From Pedobacter sp. ASV12 (GTDB taxonomy: Bacteria > Bacteroidota > Bacteroidia > Sphingobacteriales > Sphingobacteriaceae), in the NCBI RefSeq assembly GCF_016429155.1, contig NZ_JAELUC010000018.1, forward strand, positions 1 through 58,093: DNA of 58,093 nucleotides, in the 5' to 3' direction. Below are positions 34,466-42,555 of the stretch, piece by piece. Numbering within the stretch: the stretch's first letter is position 1; each line of letters starts with the position of its first letter. A model generated the notes under the pieces. The model was not told where the DNA came from and did no database searches. It saw only the letters and a program-made list of their open reading frames with translations. The translations under genes and the position numbers were made by a program.

Positions 34466-35353
34466 CTAAGGAAGTTCTATGGGATTGTTCATGAAAACTA
34501 CTTTTCTCGGCATGTTGGGCTTGTTTTCGAGCAGCTTTCCGAAAGGCGTTCCGGCAAGTTGTGTTTTGGCAAAACCCATAGGGTCTTCGGCATAGGCCAT
34601 TTTTAGCCGTTGCATCTCGTCCTTGGTGGTTTTAATGGCAATGGCTTTGCTTGGTAGCTTGATTTGGTTTGTGATTTCGCTAATATCCATCATTTCGCCA
34701 CTTATTTTAGGGGTTTGGCTTGCAGATTCACGATTGACGGTTTCAAAGCCATTAAATAGAAACTGAACGTCTTTTTTGCTGTCGTAGGCTTCCACGATCA
34801 ATCCGGGCAGGCCGTTTAGTTTCCATGGGCCGTTTGGAAAGGGGATGCTGGGCGCAAACCATGCCGTCCAGTTTCTGCCTTTGAACAATGCCATGGCTTT
34901 TTGGCATTGAAGTCCGGAGAAACTGGCTGTATCTTTGGTGATTTCCCAATTGATGTGCGGGATGTCTTCCTCGGTATAATAGAAATTAATCATCCACTCG
35001 CCCACATAGAGCTTATTGATAGCGCGAAAGAAATAAAGATCATACATACTGGTGGGTGTTCTTTTTTGTGCCCGAAAAATTACACCGTTGGTAACGCCAC
35101 CATTGTTCCTAATCAGCTCGTTATCGCGCTCCATGGCAGCCACTTTTTCTTTAAGCCTGGTTTCGCTGGTATACCACGACGAGCTTTTGCCCATCATCAA
35201 GATCATGTCTTCGATAGAAGGCATGCTGCGCTTGTTGGTGTCTCTCACATGAATAAAATTGTATTTTACCCTGGCCACAACCGGTTCGGCATTTTGGGCC
35301 ATTGCCAGTGTTGTAAGCAAGAGGGATAATGCTGTAAACAAGAACCTTTTCAT
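34466..35353 (-). CDS. GLPGLI family protein 5
   Basis: A 295-residue exported protein (signal peptide to AMA-Q), first gene of the four-gene GLPGLI unit and the most divergent copy (SMPSIEDMILMMGKSSSWYTSE instead of NPYTENMLLVIGKNASVYTS). The core ITKDTASFSGLQCQKAMALFKGRNWTAWFAP and GPWKLNGLPGLIVEAYD are intact; it ends exactly at NNPIELP. An operator-like site lies 19 bp upstream of its start. Function is unknown. Confidence 0.92.
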   Translation of the reverse strand: MKRFLFTALSLLLTTLAMAQNAEPVVARVKYNFIHVRDTNKRSMPSIEDMILMMGKSSSWYTSETRLKEKVAAMERDNELIRNNGGVTNGVIFRAQKRTPTSMYDLYFFRAINKLYVGEWMINFYYTEEDIPHINWEITKDTASFSGLQCQKAMALFKGRNWTAWFAPSIPFPNGPWKLNGLPGLIVEAYDSKKDVQFLFNGFETVNRESASQTPKISGEMMDISEITNQIKLPSKAIAIKTTKDEMQRLKMAYAEDPMGFAKTQLAGTPFGKLLENKPNMPRKVVFMNNPIELP

Positions 35354-35371
35354 GGGCTAAATTATTTGTAT

Positions 35372-35397
35372 TTCGTAAATCTACGAAATATTCGTAA
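35372..35397 (-). promoter_or_regulatory. BlaI-type operator before the four-gene GLPGLI unit
   Basis: On the plus strand: TTCGTA (35372-35377), TACGA (35382-35386), TCGTA (35392-35396), spacers 4 and 5 bp. The minus-strand TAGATTTA (35383-35376) sits inside it like a -7 element. The site differs from the one at 31699 only within the 5-bp spacer and the last base. Confidence 0.8.
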
Positions 35398-35523
35398 TAA
35401 AAGAAAATATTTTGGTTTTTTTATCAGGCACAGCGATCTGTAGCTTGGCGACGGCGGGGCTTAGCAATACAGATTAACTGAAATGCGGCAACTGAATACT
35501 GCAAAATGTTCCAGAAAAGCTGT

Positions 35524-35812
35524 TCAGCTCCATGTTTGGCAATGCCTTGTTATAGAGTACCTCTTTGTTGTTGAATTTATTTGTTTTTTTAGTTCGTCTG
35601 GTACATTTGTCCATTTTGTATTATCCGTCAAAGCAAGTTTGCAACTGCATTCCGCCATTCTCTTGGGTTTGTCGAATAAAGAAAAAGCCTATTGTGGTCG
35701 CAATGAACTTCTGTTGCTGTTCTATAGATTAAAGGAAACGTTCTTTGTCGGGTTTAATGAAAAGCCGCTCTTTGTGGTCGGTGCCAATTTCTAAAATTTT
35801 ATCTATCGTCAT
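35524..35812 (-). pseudogene. Decayed small gene (RTATEVH... family), frameshifted and internally deleted
   Basis: Reading the minus strand from ATG at 35812 gives MTIDKILEIGTDHKERLFIK..KERF, then a stop; shifting frame continues LIYRTATEVHCDHNRLFLYSTNPREW, and a further shift gives LALTDNTKWTNVPDELKKQIN. Together these look like pieces of one small Bacteroidota protein (I recall relatives with RTATEVHWD.. FLYSPKPREW) that lost at least one base near CGTTTCC and an internal stretch. The plus-strand 103-codon frame over the same DNA is a shadow. The intact family may be an immunity- or effector-like small protein; this is unsure. Confidence 0.6.
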
Positions 35813-35920
35813 TAGCTTTTTTTGAACTGATCATTATATGTGATTACGTGATCGGAAATTCTTCTTGAAAAGAGTCTGTTTATCATGGTTTTAACCGGTA
35901 CAAATTATTTTGTATATCTA

Positions 35921-35952
35921 TTTGTGTTTGAAAATTAATTGTTCTATATTTG
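35921..35952 (+). promoter_or_regulatory. Promoter of rplU-rpmA
   Basis: TTTG at 35921-35924, 20-bp spacer, TATATTTG at 35945-35952, a good match to the Bacteroidota -33/-7 pattern; ATG follows 45 bp later. Confidence 0.75.
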
Positions 35953-35997
35953 CACCTCGATAAAAAATAAAAACAAGTCTAAAATAATTATTTAACA

Positions 35998-36309
35998 ATG
36001 TACGCAATAGTAAATATAGCAGGACAGCAATTCAAAGTTGCAAAAGACCAGCACCTTTTTGTACACCGTTTACAAGGAGATGAGGGCGCTAGTATTGAAT
36101 TTGACAATGTATTGTTGGTTGATAATGGTGGTAAGATTACAGTAGGCGTTCCTGCGGTAAAAGGTGCATCGGTTACAGCTAAAATCGTGTCTCATTTAAA
36201 AGGTGATAAAGTAATCGTTTTCAAAAAGAAACGTAGAAAAGGTTACAAAAAGAAAAATGGTCACCGCCAGTATTTCACCAAAATCCAGATTGAGAATATC
36301 ACTCTGTAG
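35998..36309 (+). CDS. rplU: 50S ribosomal protein L21
   Basis: A 103-residue L21 with the family ends [18 protein letters not shown] and the basic C-terminal segment [26 protein letters not shown]. It binds 23S rRNA in the large subunit. It is followed by rpmA after 59 bp, the usual rplU-rpmA pair, under a clear promoter. Confidence 0.98.
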   Translation: MYAIVNIAGQQFKVAKDQHLFVHRLQGDEGASIEFDNVLLVDNGGKITVGVPAVKGASVTAKIVSHLKGDKVIVFKKKRRKGYKKKNGHRQYFTKIQIENITL

Positions 36310-36368
36310 TTAATTTTTTGTTTAATTCTGAGATTGGGATTTCCAATCTGTAAAAAATATAAAAGAAA

Positions 36369-36821
36369 ATGGCACATAAAAAAGGAGCCGGTAGTTCGAA
36401 AAACGGACGTGAATCGCATAGCAAGCGTTTAGGTATCAAAATTTTTGGTGGTCAACAAGCTATCGCTGGTAACATCATCGTTCGTCAACGTGGTACAAAA
36501 CATCACCCAGACAAAGGTGTAGGTATTGGTAAAGACCATACTTTGTTCGCTTTGGTACCTGGTATCGTATTGTTCAAAAAGAAACGCGACAACAAATCTT
36601 ATGTTTCTGTACTTCCAGTTGCTGATGATGCTCCAGTAAAAACTGCAGCACCTAAGAAAGCAGCCAAAGCTGCGAAACCAGTTGTTGAAGCTGCTGCTGA
36701 AGCACCAGCCAAAAAAGCACCTGCCGCTAAAAAAGAAGCAGCGCCTAAAGCCGCTAAAGCCCCTGCAAAAAAAGCAGCTAAAGCCGATGACGAAGCTCCA
36801 GCTGCAGAAACCGCTGAATAA
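36369..36821 (+). CDS. rpmA: 50S ribosomal protein L27 with a long Ala/Lys-rich C-terminal tail
   Basis: Residues 1-87 are a standard L27 ([50 protein letters not shown]; ending YVSVLPV). L27 sits near the peptidyl-transferase centre. Residues 88-150 are an added tail of [16 protein letters not shown] repeats ending acidic ([11 protein letters not shown]), like histone-H1-type tails; ordinary L27 is about 85-95 residues. The N-terminus lacks the cleaved leader found in Firmicutes. The tail remains in frame up to a good terminator, so it is translated. Confidence 0.96.
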   Translation: MAHKKGAGSSKNGRESHSKRLGIKIFGGQQAIAGNIIVRQRGTKHHPDKGVGIGKDHTLFALVPGIVLFKKKRDNKSYVSVLPVADDAPVKTAAPKKAAKAAKPVVEAAAEAPAKKAPAAKKEAAPKAAKAPAKKAAKADDEAPAAETAE

Positions 36822-36840
36822 TATTTGTAATACAGCATAA

Positions 36841-36873
36841 AAAAAGCCGAACATCATTTGTTCGGCTTTTTTG
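36841..36873. terminator. Terminator after rpmA
   Basis: Stem AAAAAGCCGAACA / TGTTCGGCTTTTT (13 bp), loop TCATT, T runs on both strands; it can also serve the convergent membrane-protein gene. Confidence 0.93.
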
Positions 36874-36880
36874 TTTTATG

Positions 36881-37330
36881 TTATTGATGATGTAGGCCTT
36901 GCCTTTTTTCGAAAGCACTCTTGAATTTTTTGGAGGTATGATTTTGATGCACAGCATAATAGAATACTCCACCCGCAAAATAGGCCAATATATCATAAAA
37001 ATCCGCAGTGTTGTAAGGCGTGAAGTAGGGTAGGCAACCTTCAAAAACCAGCGCCGCAAGTAAAGCAATACTCAGGATTTGATAAAGTGGATATTTAAAA
37101 GTTCCATCTGGCACAAAAATTAGTGAACCCAGTACAAACGGAATATGGATAAGCAAGGGCACAAAAACAAAATCCGTAAGCCAATTATTAATGAGGGGAA
37201 TGGGCATTTCCAGTTTGCGCGTGTATCTAACCAATATCCACGAACAGCAATAAAATGCCAAATATCTATCAAAGATCAGTACTATTAGTGAGCGAAAGAT
37301 GCTGCGGTTATAACTCCGGCTGTGGCGCAT
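36881..37330 (-). CDS. Small integral membrane protein of unknown function
   Basis: About 149 residues with four hydrophobic segments (SLIVLIFDRYLAFYC; WLTDFVFVPLLIHIPFVLGSLIF; LYQILSIALLAALVFEGCLPYF; FYDILAYFAGGVFYYAV). The block IPLINNWLTDFVFVPL resembles Bacteroidota proteins annotated as magnesium citrate secondary transporter, but that name rests on little evidence. The start is uncertain: a GTG at 37357, the ATG at 37330 used here, or a later non-ATG start all overlap or abut the preceding gene. It is probably cotranscribed with the 62-residue protein and controlled with it by the TetR-type operator. Confidence 0.65.
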   Translation of the reverse strand: MRHSRSYNRSIFRSLIVLIFDRYLAFYCCSWILVRYTRKLEMPIPLINNWLTDFVFVPLLIHIPFVLGSLIFVPDGTFKYPLYQILSIALLAALVFEGCLPYFTPYNTADFYDILAYFAGGVFYYAVHQNHTSKKFKSAFEKRQGLHHQ

Positions 37331-37473
37331 AGCAACAACATTAAAAACATTAACCACCCAACATTTTTTCCAGCTTTTTTAAATTTTGAGTCGTTAACGT
37401 CTTCGGGAAAGATCGTCATTCTGATTTCATGTAAATTCCTAAAGAACCAATTTTTGCTTTTGCCAGTGCGCAT
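37285..37473 (-). CDS. Short single-pass membrane protein
   Basis: A 62-residue protein with a basic/acidic N-terminal half (MRTGKSKNWFFRNLHEIRMTIFPEDVNDSKF) and one transmembrane helix (VGWLMFLMLLLCATAGVITAASF). Its start is 22 bp from the perfect palindrome shared with the divergent tetR gene. A TAAATTTG -7 element on the minus strand (37502-37495) lies inside that palindrome's left arm. This supports a real transcribed gene repressed by the TetR protein. Family unknown. Confidence 0.65.
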   Translation of the reverse strand: MRTGKSKNWFFRNLHEIRMTIFPEDVNDSKFKKAGKNVGWLMFLMLLLCATAGVITAASFAH

Positions 37474-37495
37474 ACCTAAAATTTAAATTATTTTC

Positions 37496-37521
37496 AAATT
37501 TAGAACATTTGTTCTAAATTT
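37496..37521. promoter_or_regulatory. Perfect palindrome between tetR-type gene and divergent membrane-protein genes
   Basis: Arms AAATTTAGAACA and TGTTCTAAATTT (12 bp each) separated by TT form a perfect 26-bp palindrome. It ends 4 bp before the TetR start codon and covers a minus-strand TAAATTTG element, so binding would block both directions. Confidence 0.85.
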
Positions 37522-37525
37522 AGGC

Positions 37526-38113
37526 ATGAAAACCAAAGAAAAAATATTAAATGCCGCATTACAGCTTTACAATGAACAGGGAATCAGGAGTGTTACAACA
37601 AGGCATATTGCAGCGAGCATTGGCTTGAGCGGTGGTAATTTACATTATCACTTTAAGCACACCGAGGATATTATAAGGGCTTTATTTAATGAACTTGCTT
37701 CGGCTTATGATGATTTGATGCTGAATGCGCAACAGGCTTCGATTAATTTAGCCACTATAGATGCCCTGGCAGCAATCTCCTTCCAACTAGTCAATAAATA
37801 CCGTTTCATATTCATCAACTTTGTGGAAATAGCGAACTGGATTCCGGAGATTAAAGCCAGTTATGGTCAGCTGATCCAAAAAAGGGAACAACAGTTTGTG
37901 AGCTTTTTCGATGCTTTGGCCCAACATGGAATTTTTAGGGACGATATCCCAACATCCAATAAACTGGGACTGGTTAAGCAGTTTTTTATCATTAGCGATT
38001 TCTGGTTGTCACATAACGAACTTACCCGGCAATATCGAGGGGAGGATGCTTTGAACGATTATAAGAAAACGATCAACCTCTTATTGTGGCCTTATATCAA
38101 GCGTTTTGAATAG
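37526..38113 (+). CDS. TetR-family transcriptional regulator
   Basis: A 195-residue regulator with an N-terminal TetR HTH (about 5-50, ILNAALQLYNEQGIRSVTTRHIAASIGLSGGNLHYHFKHTEDII) and an all-helical C-terminal ligand domain (IFINFVEIANWIPEIKASYGQLI...). The likely operator is the palindrome directly upstream, so it should repress itself and the divergent small membrane proteins. It is convergent with the polyprenyl synthase gene with no gap at all (stop codons at 38111-38113 and 38114-38116). Confidence 0.93.
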   Translation: MKTKEKILNAALQLYNEQGIRSVTTRHIAASIGLSGGNLHYHFKHTEDIIRALFNELASAYDDLMLNAQQASINLATIDALAAISFQLVNKYRFIFINFVEIANWIPEIKASYGQLIQKREQQFVSFFDALAQHGIFRDDIPTSNKLGLVKQFFIISDFWLSHNELTRQYRGEDALNDYKKTINLLLWPYIKRFE

Positions 38114-39076
38114 CTAGTTTTCTCTTTCCATGATTTGCTTTACCAATTGCCTGAAATATACTTTTCTGTTTTCGGATACGGTAATTCCATCAAGCGCTTG
38201 GTAAGCTTTTGCCAAATATTTTTCCATTTCTAAATTGGCCAGTTCCTTAACTTGGTAATTGTTGTATAGTTGCGTAACGGCTTTTACCTTCATTTCGGCA
38301 TTTTCTCGGTTCTCTAAAAGGATAGAAAGTTCTTCGGGATTTAATAACTCCTTTGCCGTGAGGTGTAGGAAGGTTTTTTTATTGGAGATGATATCGCCGC
38401 CCACTTGTTTGCCGAATTTCTCCGGATCGCCATAAACATCTAAAATATCATCTTGCAACTGAAAAGCTACGCCTAAATTCTCCCCGAATTGATAAAGTAA
38501 TTCTGCATTTTTATCATCGGCACCGCCTACAATGGCGCCCAATTTCATGGCGCCACCCAACAGCACTGCGGTTTTTAGGCGAATCATCTCCAGATATTCT
38601 GCGATGGCTACATTATCACGAGTTTCAAATTCCATATCGAGCTGCTGGCCTTCGCAAACGCCTTGTGCAGTTGCATTAAAGGTATCGAGCACGGGTTTGA
38701 GCACGCTTACGTCTACTTTGGAAAGATGCTTGTTCGATTCGACCATCATCACATCCCCGCTGAGGATAGCATTGTTGCTGCCCCATTTTTCGTGAACGGT
38801 TTGTTTGCCTCTGCGCAAAGGAGCATTGTCCATGATGTCATCGTGCACCAGGGTGAAATTATGGAAGGTTTCTATGGCCAGGGCCACATCCAAGGCCTTG
38901 TTGATCTCGTCGGTAAAAAGCTCTGTAGCCATGAGCACCATTACCGGTCTTATTCTTTTGCCACCCAGGCTCATGATATAACGGATAGGCTCATACAAAT
39001 CGGCAGGGTGTGCTGGATATACTATTTTAGGAATGGCGTTTTCTATGATTTCTTGTAGTTGTGTAGGACTGTGCAT
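38114..39076 (-). CDS. Polyprenyl (isoprenyl) diphosphate synthase
   Basis: A 320-residue trans-prenyltransferase. The first Asp-rich motif is D79-D80-x-x-D83 (LVHDDIMDNAPLRRG) and the second FQLQDDILDVYGD; the GGKRIRPVMVL segment is also conserved. It condenses isopentenyl diphosphate with an allylic diphosphate; the chain length (farnesyl, geranylgeranyl or longer, for menaquinone) cannot be fixed by eye. It is the last gene of an operon with rnr and the CarboxypepD_reg protein (gaps 11 and 3 bp). Confidence 0.93.
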   Translation of the reverse strand: MHSPTQLQEIIENAIPKIVYPAHPADLYEPIRYIMSLGGKRIRPVMVLMATELFTDEINKALDVALAIETFHNFTLVHDDIMDNAPLRRGKQTVHEKWGSNNAILSGDVMMVESNKHLSKVDVSVLKPVLDTFNATAQGVCEGQQLDMEFETRDNVAIAEYLEMIRLKTAVLLGGAMKLGAIVGGADDKNAELLYQFGENLGVAFQLQDDILDVYGDPEKFGKQVGGDIISNKKTFLHLTAKELLNPEELSILLENRENAEMKVKAVTQLYNNYQVKELANLEMEKYLAKAYQALDGITVSENRKVYFRQLVKQIMEREN

Positions 39077-39079
39077 TAC

Positions 39080-40270
39080 TTAAGGGTTAGTCATGGTACC
39101 GAAAGCAGCTTTGCTTTCCATCATTTTGATAAAAGAATCTTCTAAAGTGGTTTGTTTTACAATGGGGTTGTTCCTCCAAAAGTTGGGGTCGTATTTGATG
39201 GATTCGATTACCGTTTTGTCTTTTGTTCGGCGATTAAGCGCCTCAAATTGTTGGTCTTTTAAATCGTTGTCTATGTTGTAAACGGTTAGCAGCGAGCTGA
39301 TGCCCGGATTGATTTCCCGTCCTTTGACGTTGAGGCTGAGGTACATTTTGGTAGAAACGCTTTCCAGTACCGGAATAGGGTGTGCCGTTCCGTTAAAGGT
39401 AGCCACGGTGGTAACAATGGGCGGCAGTTTGGCGCTGGCATGGGAAAGCCTGATGGGCAGATTAAATACGCTGTTTTCCAAGCGGTAGATTTTCGAATCG
39501 TCGGTACCCACGTAGTAGGTAGAGTTTACATAATACTGGTTTTTCCGTGCCTTTTTGTATTTGCAGGAAACTACTGCTATTTTTTGGTCGGCCTGTTCGA
39601 TGTATTTCTCTACATTGATTTCGTAATCGGCCAATGTATTCAGGTTCACGAACTTTCCGCCGTTATCCGGAAAAAGATAACCGCTTACCGTGAAGGTATA
39701 ATAGGATTGGTTATCGAGTGAAAAGGCAGCTTGTTCGTTTAGTTGGGCAAAGCGACTTTGTTTGGCAATCCAGCCCTGTACACGTTTGGGACTCCACTGC
39801 AGGTCGAAAAAGAGTTCGTAAATCTGGCTGGGCTTGCCATTTAAGGTAGTTAATTGCCTGTAAAAAGCGTTTACATAAGAGTTGTTGTTTTCGTAGGCCT
39901 TGGCTTTTTCAAAAGCAGCCTTTAAAATCCGCTGACCCTGATAAGGATCAATGGTTACCGTATTCAAACTGATACTGGCCGGCTTTAGTTTGACGATTAT
40001 CGGCGTACTGCTGCTTTCCTGCAATACCATGTCGCTGGTTAAATAGCTCACGTGGCTGCAACGCAGCTTGGCCGGATAGGTTGGCGCCTTGAGTACAAAA
40101 TCACCATTTTCGTTGCTTACCGAGGCATTGTTGGTCCCTAAAATACCCACCGATACAAAAGGGATGCCTGTACCAGTAGCTTCGTCAACTATACGGCCCT
40201 GCAAAAGGTTTTGTGCCTGGGCAGTAACGACAAAAAAGAGCAATACGATAGAGATGGCCAATTTTTTCAT
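39080..40270 (-). CDS. CarboxypepD_reg-like domain secreted protein
   Basis: A 396-residue protein with a signal peptide (to AQA-Q) and a carboxypeptidase-regulatory-like domain (about 22-105, LLQGRIVDEATGTGIPFVSVGILGTNNASVSNENGDFVLKAP). A larger beta-rich domain of unknown function follows (AKAYENNNSYVNAFYRQLTTLNGKPSQIYELFFDL...). No barrel-terminal strand is seen, so it is likely periplasmic or surface-exposed. It lies between rnr and the polyprenyl synthase gene in a tight operon; why is unclear. Confidence 0.8.
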   Translation of the reverse strand: MKKLAISIVLLFFVVTAQAQNLLQGRIVDEATGTGIPFVSVGILGTNNASVSNENGDFVLKAPTYPAKLRCSHVSYLTSDMVLQESSSTPIIVKLKPASISLNTVTIDPYQGQRILKAAFEKAKAYENNNSYVNAFYRQLTTLNGKPSQIYELFFDLQWSPKRVQGWIAKQSRFAQLNEQAAFSLDNQSYYTFTVSGYLFPDNGGKFVNLNTLADYEINVEKYIEQADQKIAVVSCKYKKARKNQYYVNSTYYVGTDDSKIYRLENSVFNLPIRLSHASAKLPPIVTTVATFNGTAHPIPVLESVSTKMYLSLNVKGREINPGISSLLTVYNIDNDLKDQQFEALNRRTKDKTVIESIKYDPNFWRNNPIVKQTTLEDSFIKMMESKAAFGTMTNP

Positions 40271-40281
40271 AGGCTGCTAAA

Positions 40282-42414
40282 CTATTGTTGTACTAACGAA
40301 AAATCTATTTGTCGCTTAGATAGATCCACTTTCTTTACTTTTATTTGTACTTCGTCGCCCAATTGGTATTTTTTCTTTTTGCGCTGGCCAACTATGCAAT
40401 AGTTCTTTTCGTCCAATACGTAAAAATCGTCCGAAATGTCGCGCAAACGTACCATGCCTTCGCATTTATTTTCGATAATCTCTACATACATTCCCCATTC
40501 TGTAACGCCAGAAATAATGCCCATGTAGGTTTTGCCTACGTTTTCTTCTAGATATTCGGCTTGTTTGTATTTTACCGAAGCCCTTTCGGCATCCGCTGCG
40601 CGTTTTTCCATGGCCGACGAGTGTACGCTGGCGGCTTCGTATTCTTCGGCATTGGCCGATTTGCCACCGTCGAGGTAGAGCGCCAGCAAGCGATGTACCA
40701 TGACATCGGGGTAACGCCTAATTGGCGAGGTAAAGTGGGTATAATAATCGAATGCCAATCCGTAGTGGCTTGTTTTTTTGGTGGTGTAAATGGCTTTGGC
40801 CATCGAACGGATTGCCAATTGGGTCAGGATGTTCTGTTCTTTCTTGCCTTCTACGTCTTCCATCAGGTAATTGAGCGATTTGGCTATTTCCTTGTCGCTT
40901 TTCATATTGATCTTATAACCAAAACGCGATGCAAAACTGGCGAAATTGTTCAGGTTTTCGAGGTTTGGTGCATCGTGAACGCGGTAAACGAAAGTATATT
41001 TTTGTTTGCCTTTTCCTTTTTTGGCAATAAATTCGGCTACTTTTCTGTTGGCTAGCAACATGTAGTCTTCGATAAGCTTATGTGCATCCTTGCGTTCTTT
41101 TACATATACGCCGATGGGTTTTCCACTTTCGTCGAGCTTGAATTTTACCTCAGTGCTTTCGAAACTGATGGCGCCGTTTTTAAACTTGCGTTCTCTTAAA
41201 ATATAGGCAAGTTCGTTGAGCTTGAGGATTTCTTCGGCAAAATCTCCGCTTTTGGCTTCGATTACTTCTTGGGCTTCTTCGTAGGTAAAGCGCCGATCAG
41301 AATGGATTACCGTGCGGCCAAACCATTCGTTGTGGATGTTGGCATGTTCGTCTAATTCGAAAACCGCGGCAAAGCAGAGCTTATCTTCGTGCGGGCGTAG
41401 CGAACATACGCCATTGCTGAGGCGCTCGGGCAGCATCGGAATAACGCGGTCTACCAAATATACCGAAGTAGCACGTTCGTAAGCCTCCTTGTCGAGCATG
41501 CTTTTGGGCAATACGTAATGCGACACGTCGGCAATGTGAATACCGATTTCGTAATTGCCATTGGGCAGTTTTTTAAAGGAAATGGCATCGTCAAAATCCT
41601 TGGCATCAATTGGGTCTATGGTAAAGGTTACCGTATTCCTGAAATCCCTTCTTCCATTAATTTCGGCTTCGCTAACCTGTTCGGGAATGGCATTGGCTTC
41701 GGCCTCCACTTCTGGCGGAAAACTGAGTGGAAAACCATATTGAGCTAATATGGCATTCATTTCGGTATTGTTTTCGCCTTGTTCGCCTAAAACATTGATG
41801 ATTTTCCCGATAGGATTTTTGGCACCTTCGGGCCAATCGGTAATGCTTACCTGAACTTTTTGTCCGTTTCTGGCGCCATTAAGGTCGTTTAAAGGCACAA
41901 AGATGTCGTGCAGCATCTTGCGGTCGTCGGGAATAACAAAAGCGAAACGCTCCGATACTTTGGCCAAGCCAATAAAATCGGTTTTTAAACGGGTAATGAT
42001 TTCCACGACTTCGCCTTCGTTTTTACGGCCGGTCTTTTTCTTGAAAACGTAAACCTTTACCTTGTCGCCGTGCAGGGCGTTGCGCAGCTTTCTAGGGGCT
42101 ACATAAATATCTTTTTCAAACTCATCATCTGGTACAATAAACGCAGAGCCGTCGGCGGTCATGTCAACGGTGCCCACCACGAATGTTTTGAGGTCTTTTA
42201 AGCGGAATTTGCCTCTTTCGGGTTGTGTAAAAAGCCCTTTGTTTACCTGTTCTTTTAATACTTCGAGAATGGTATCGGTAGAGGCAACGTCTTTGAGGTT
42301 TAGCTTGGCCGCAACTTGCTTATGGTTAAGCGGTACATTTTTGTTTTTTTCGAATATATCGCTAATCAATTGGGTAAGAACCTGTTCGATGTGAGCGGAT
42401 TTGTTTTTTGCCAT
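40282..42414 (-). CDS. rnr: Ribonuclease R
   Basis: A 710-residue 3'-5' exoribonuclease of the RNB family. It has cold-shock-like RNA-binding domains (about 65-215, KTFVVGTVDMTADGSAFIVPD), an RNB catalytic domain with the magnesium-binding Asp cluster in TIDPIDAKDFDDAISF, HYGLAFDYYTHFTSPIRRYPDVMVHRLL, and a C-terminal S1 domain (about 620-710, GKTYMGIISGVTEWGMYVEI). The C-terminus lacks the long Lys-rich extension of E. coli RNase R. It degrades structured RNA in the cytosol and heads the operon. Confidence 0.96.
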   Translation of the reverse strand: MAKNKSAHIEQVLTQLISDIFEKNKNVPLNHKQVAAKLNLKDVASTDTILEVLKEQVNKGLFTQPERGKFRLKDLKTFVVGTVDMTADGSAFIVPDDEFEKDIYVAPRKLRNALHGDKVKVYVFKKKTGRKNEGEVVEIITRLKTDFIGLAKVSERFAFVIPDDRKMLHDIFVPLNDLNGARNGQKVQVSITDWPEGAKNPIGKIINVLGEQGENNTEMNAILAQYGFPLSFPPEVEAEANAIPEQVSEAEINGRRDFRNTVTFTIDPIDAKDFDDAISFKKLPNGNYEIGIHIADVSHYVLPKSMLDKEAYERATSVYLVDRVIPMLPERLSNGVCSLRPHEDKLCFAAVFELDEHANIHNEWFGRTVIHSDRRFTYEEAQEVIEAKSGDFAEEILKLNELAYILRERKFKNGAISFESTEVKFKLDESGKPIGVYVKERKDAHKLIEDYMLLANRKVAEFIAKKGKGKQKYTFVYRVHDAPNLENLNNFASFASRFGYKINMKSDKEIAKSLNYLMEDVEGKKEQNILTQLAIRSMAKAIYTTKKTSHYGLAFDYYTHFTSPIRRYPDVMVHRLLALYLDGGKSANAEEYEAASVHSSAMEKRAADAERASVKYKQAEYLEENVGKTYMGIISGVTEWGMYVEIIENKCEGMVRLRDISDDFYVLDEKNYCIVGQRKKKKYQLGDEVQIKVKKVDLSKRQIDFSLVQQ

Positions 42415-42555
42415 AGCTTGTATTTGTGTTGTTCACAATATAGCAAATGTATGTTTAGCTTGGGCTATTTTTGGCGAGAAATAACACGGCTATAACATAT
42501 TGCAGGGCCTTAAGCTTTAGCATTTGGCCTGATTGGGTCTTGAAAAGCAGGAAAA

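Noticed and set aside
35483..35794. 103-codon plus-strand frame upstream of rplU
   Set aside because: It covers the decayed minus-strand gene; the homologous-looking segments are on the minus strand.
36429..36857. Cys/Phe-rich minus-strand frame over rpmA
   Set aside because: Antisense of the Ala/Lys repeat tail; low-complexity by-product.
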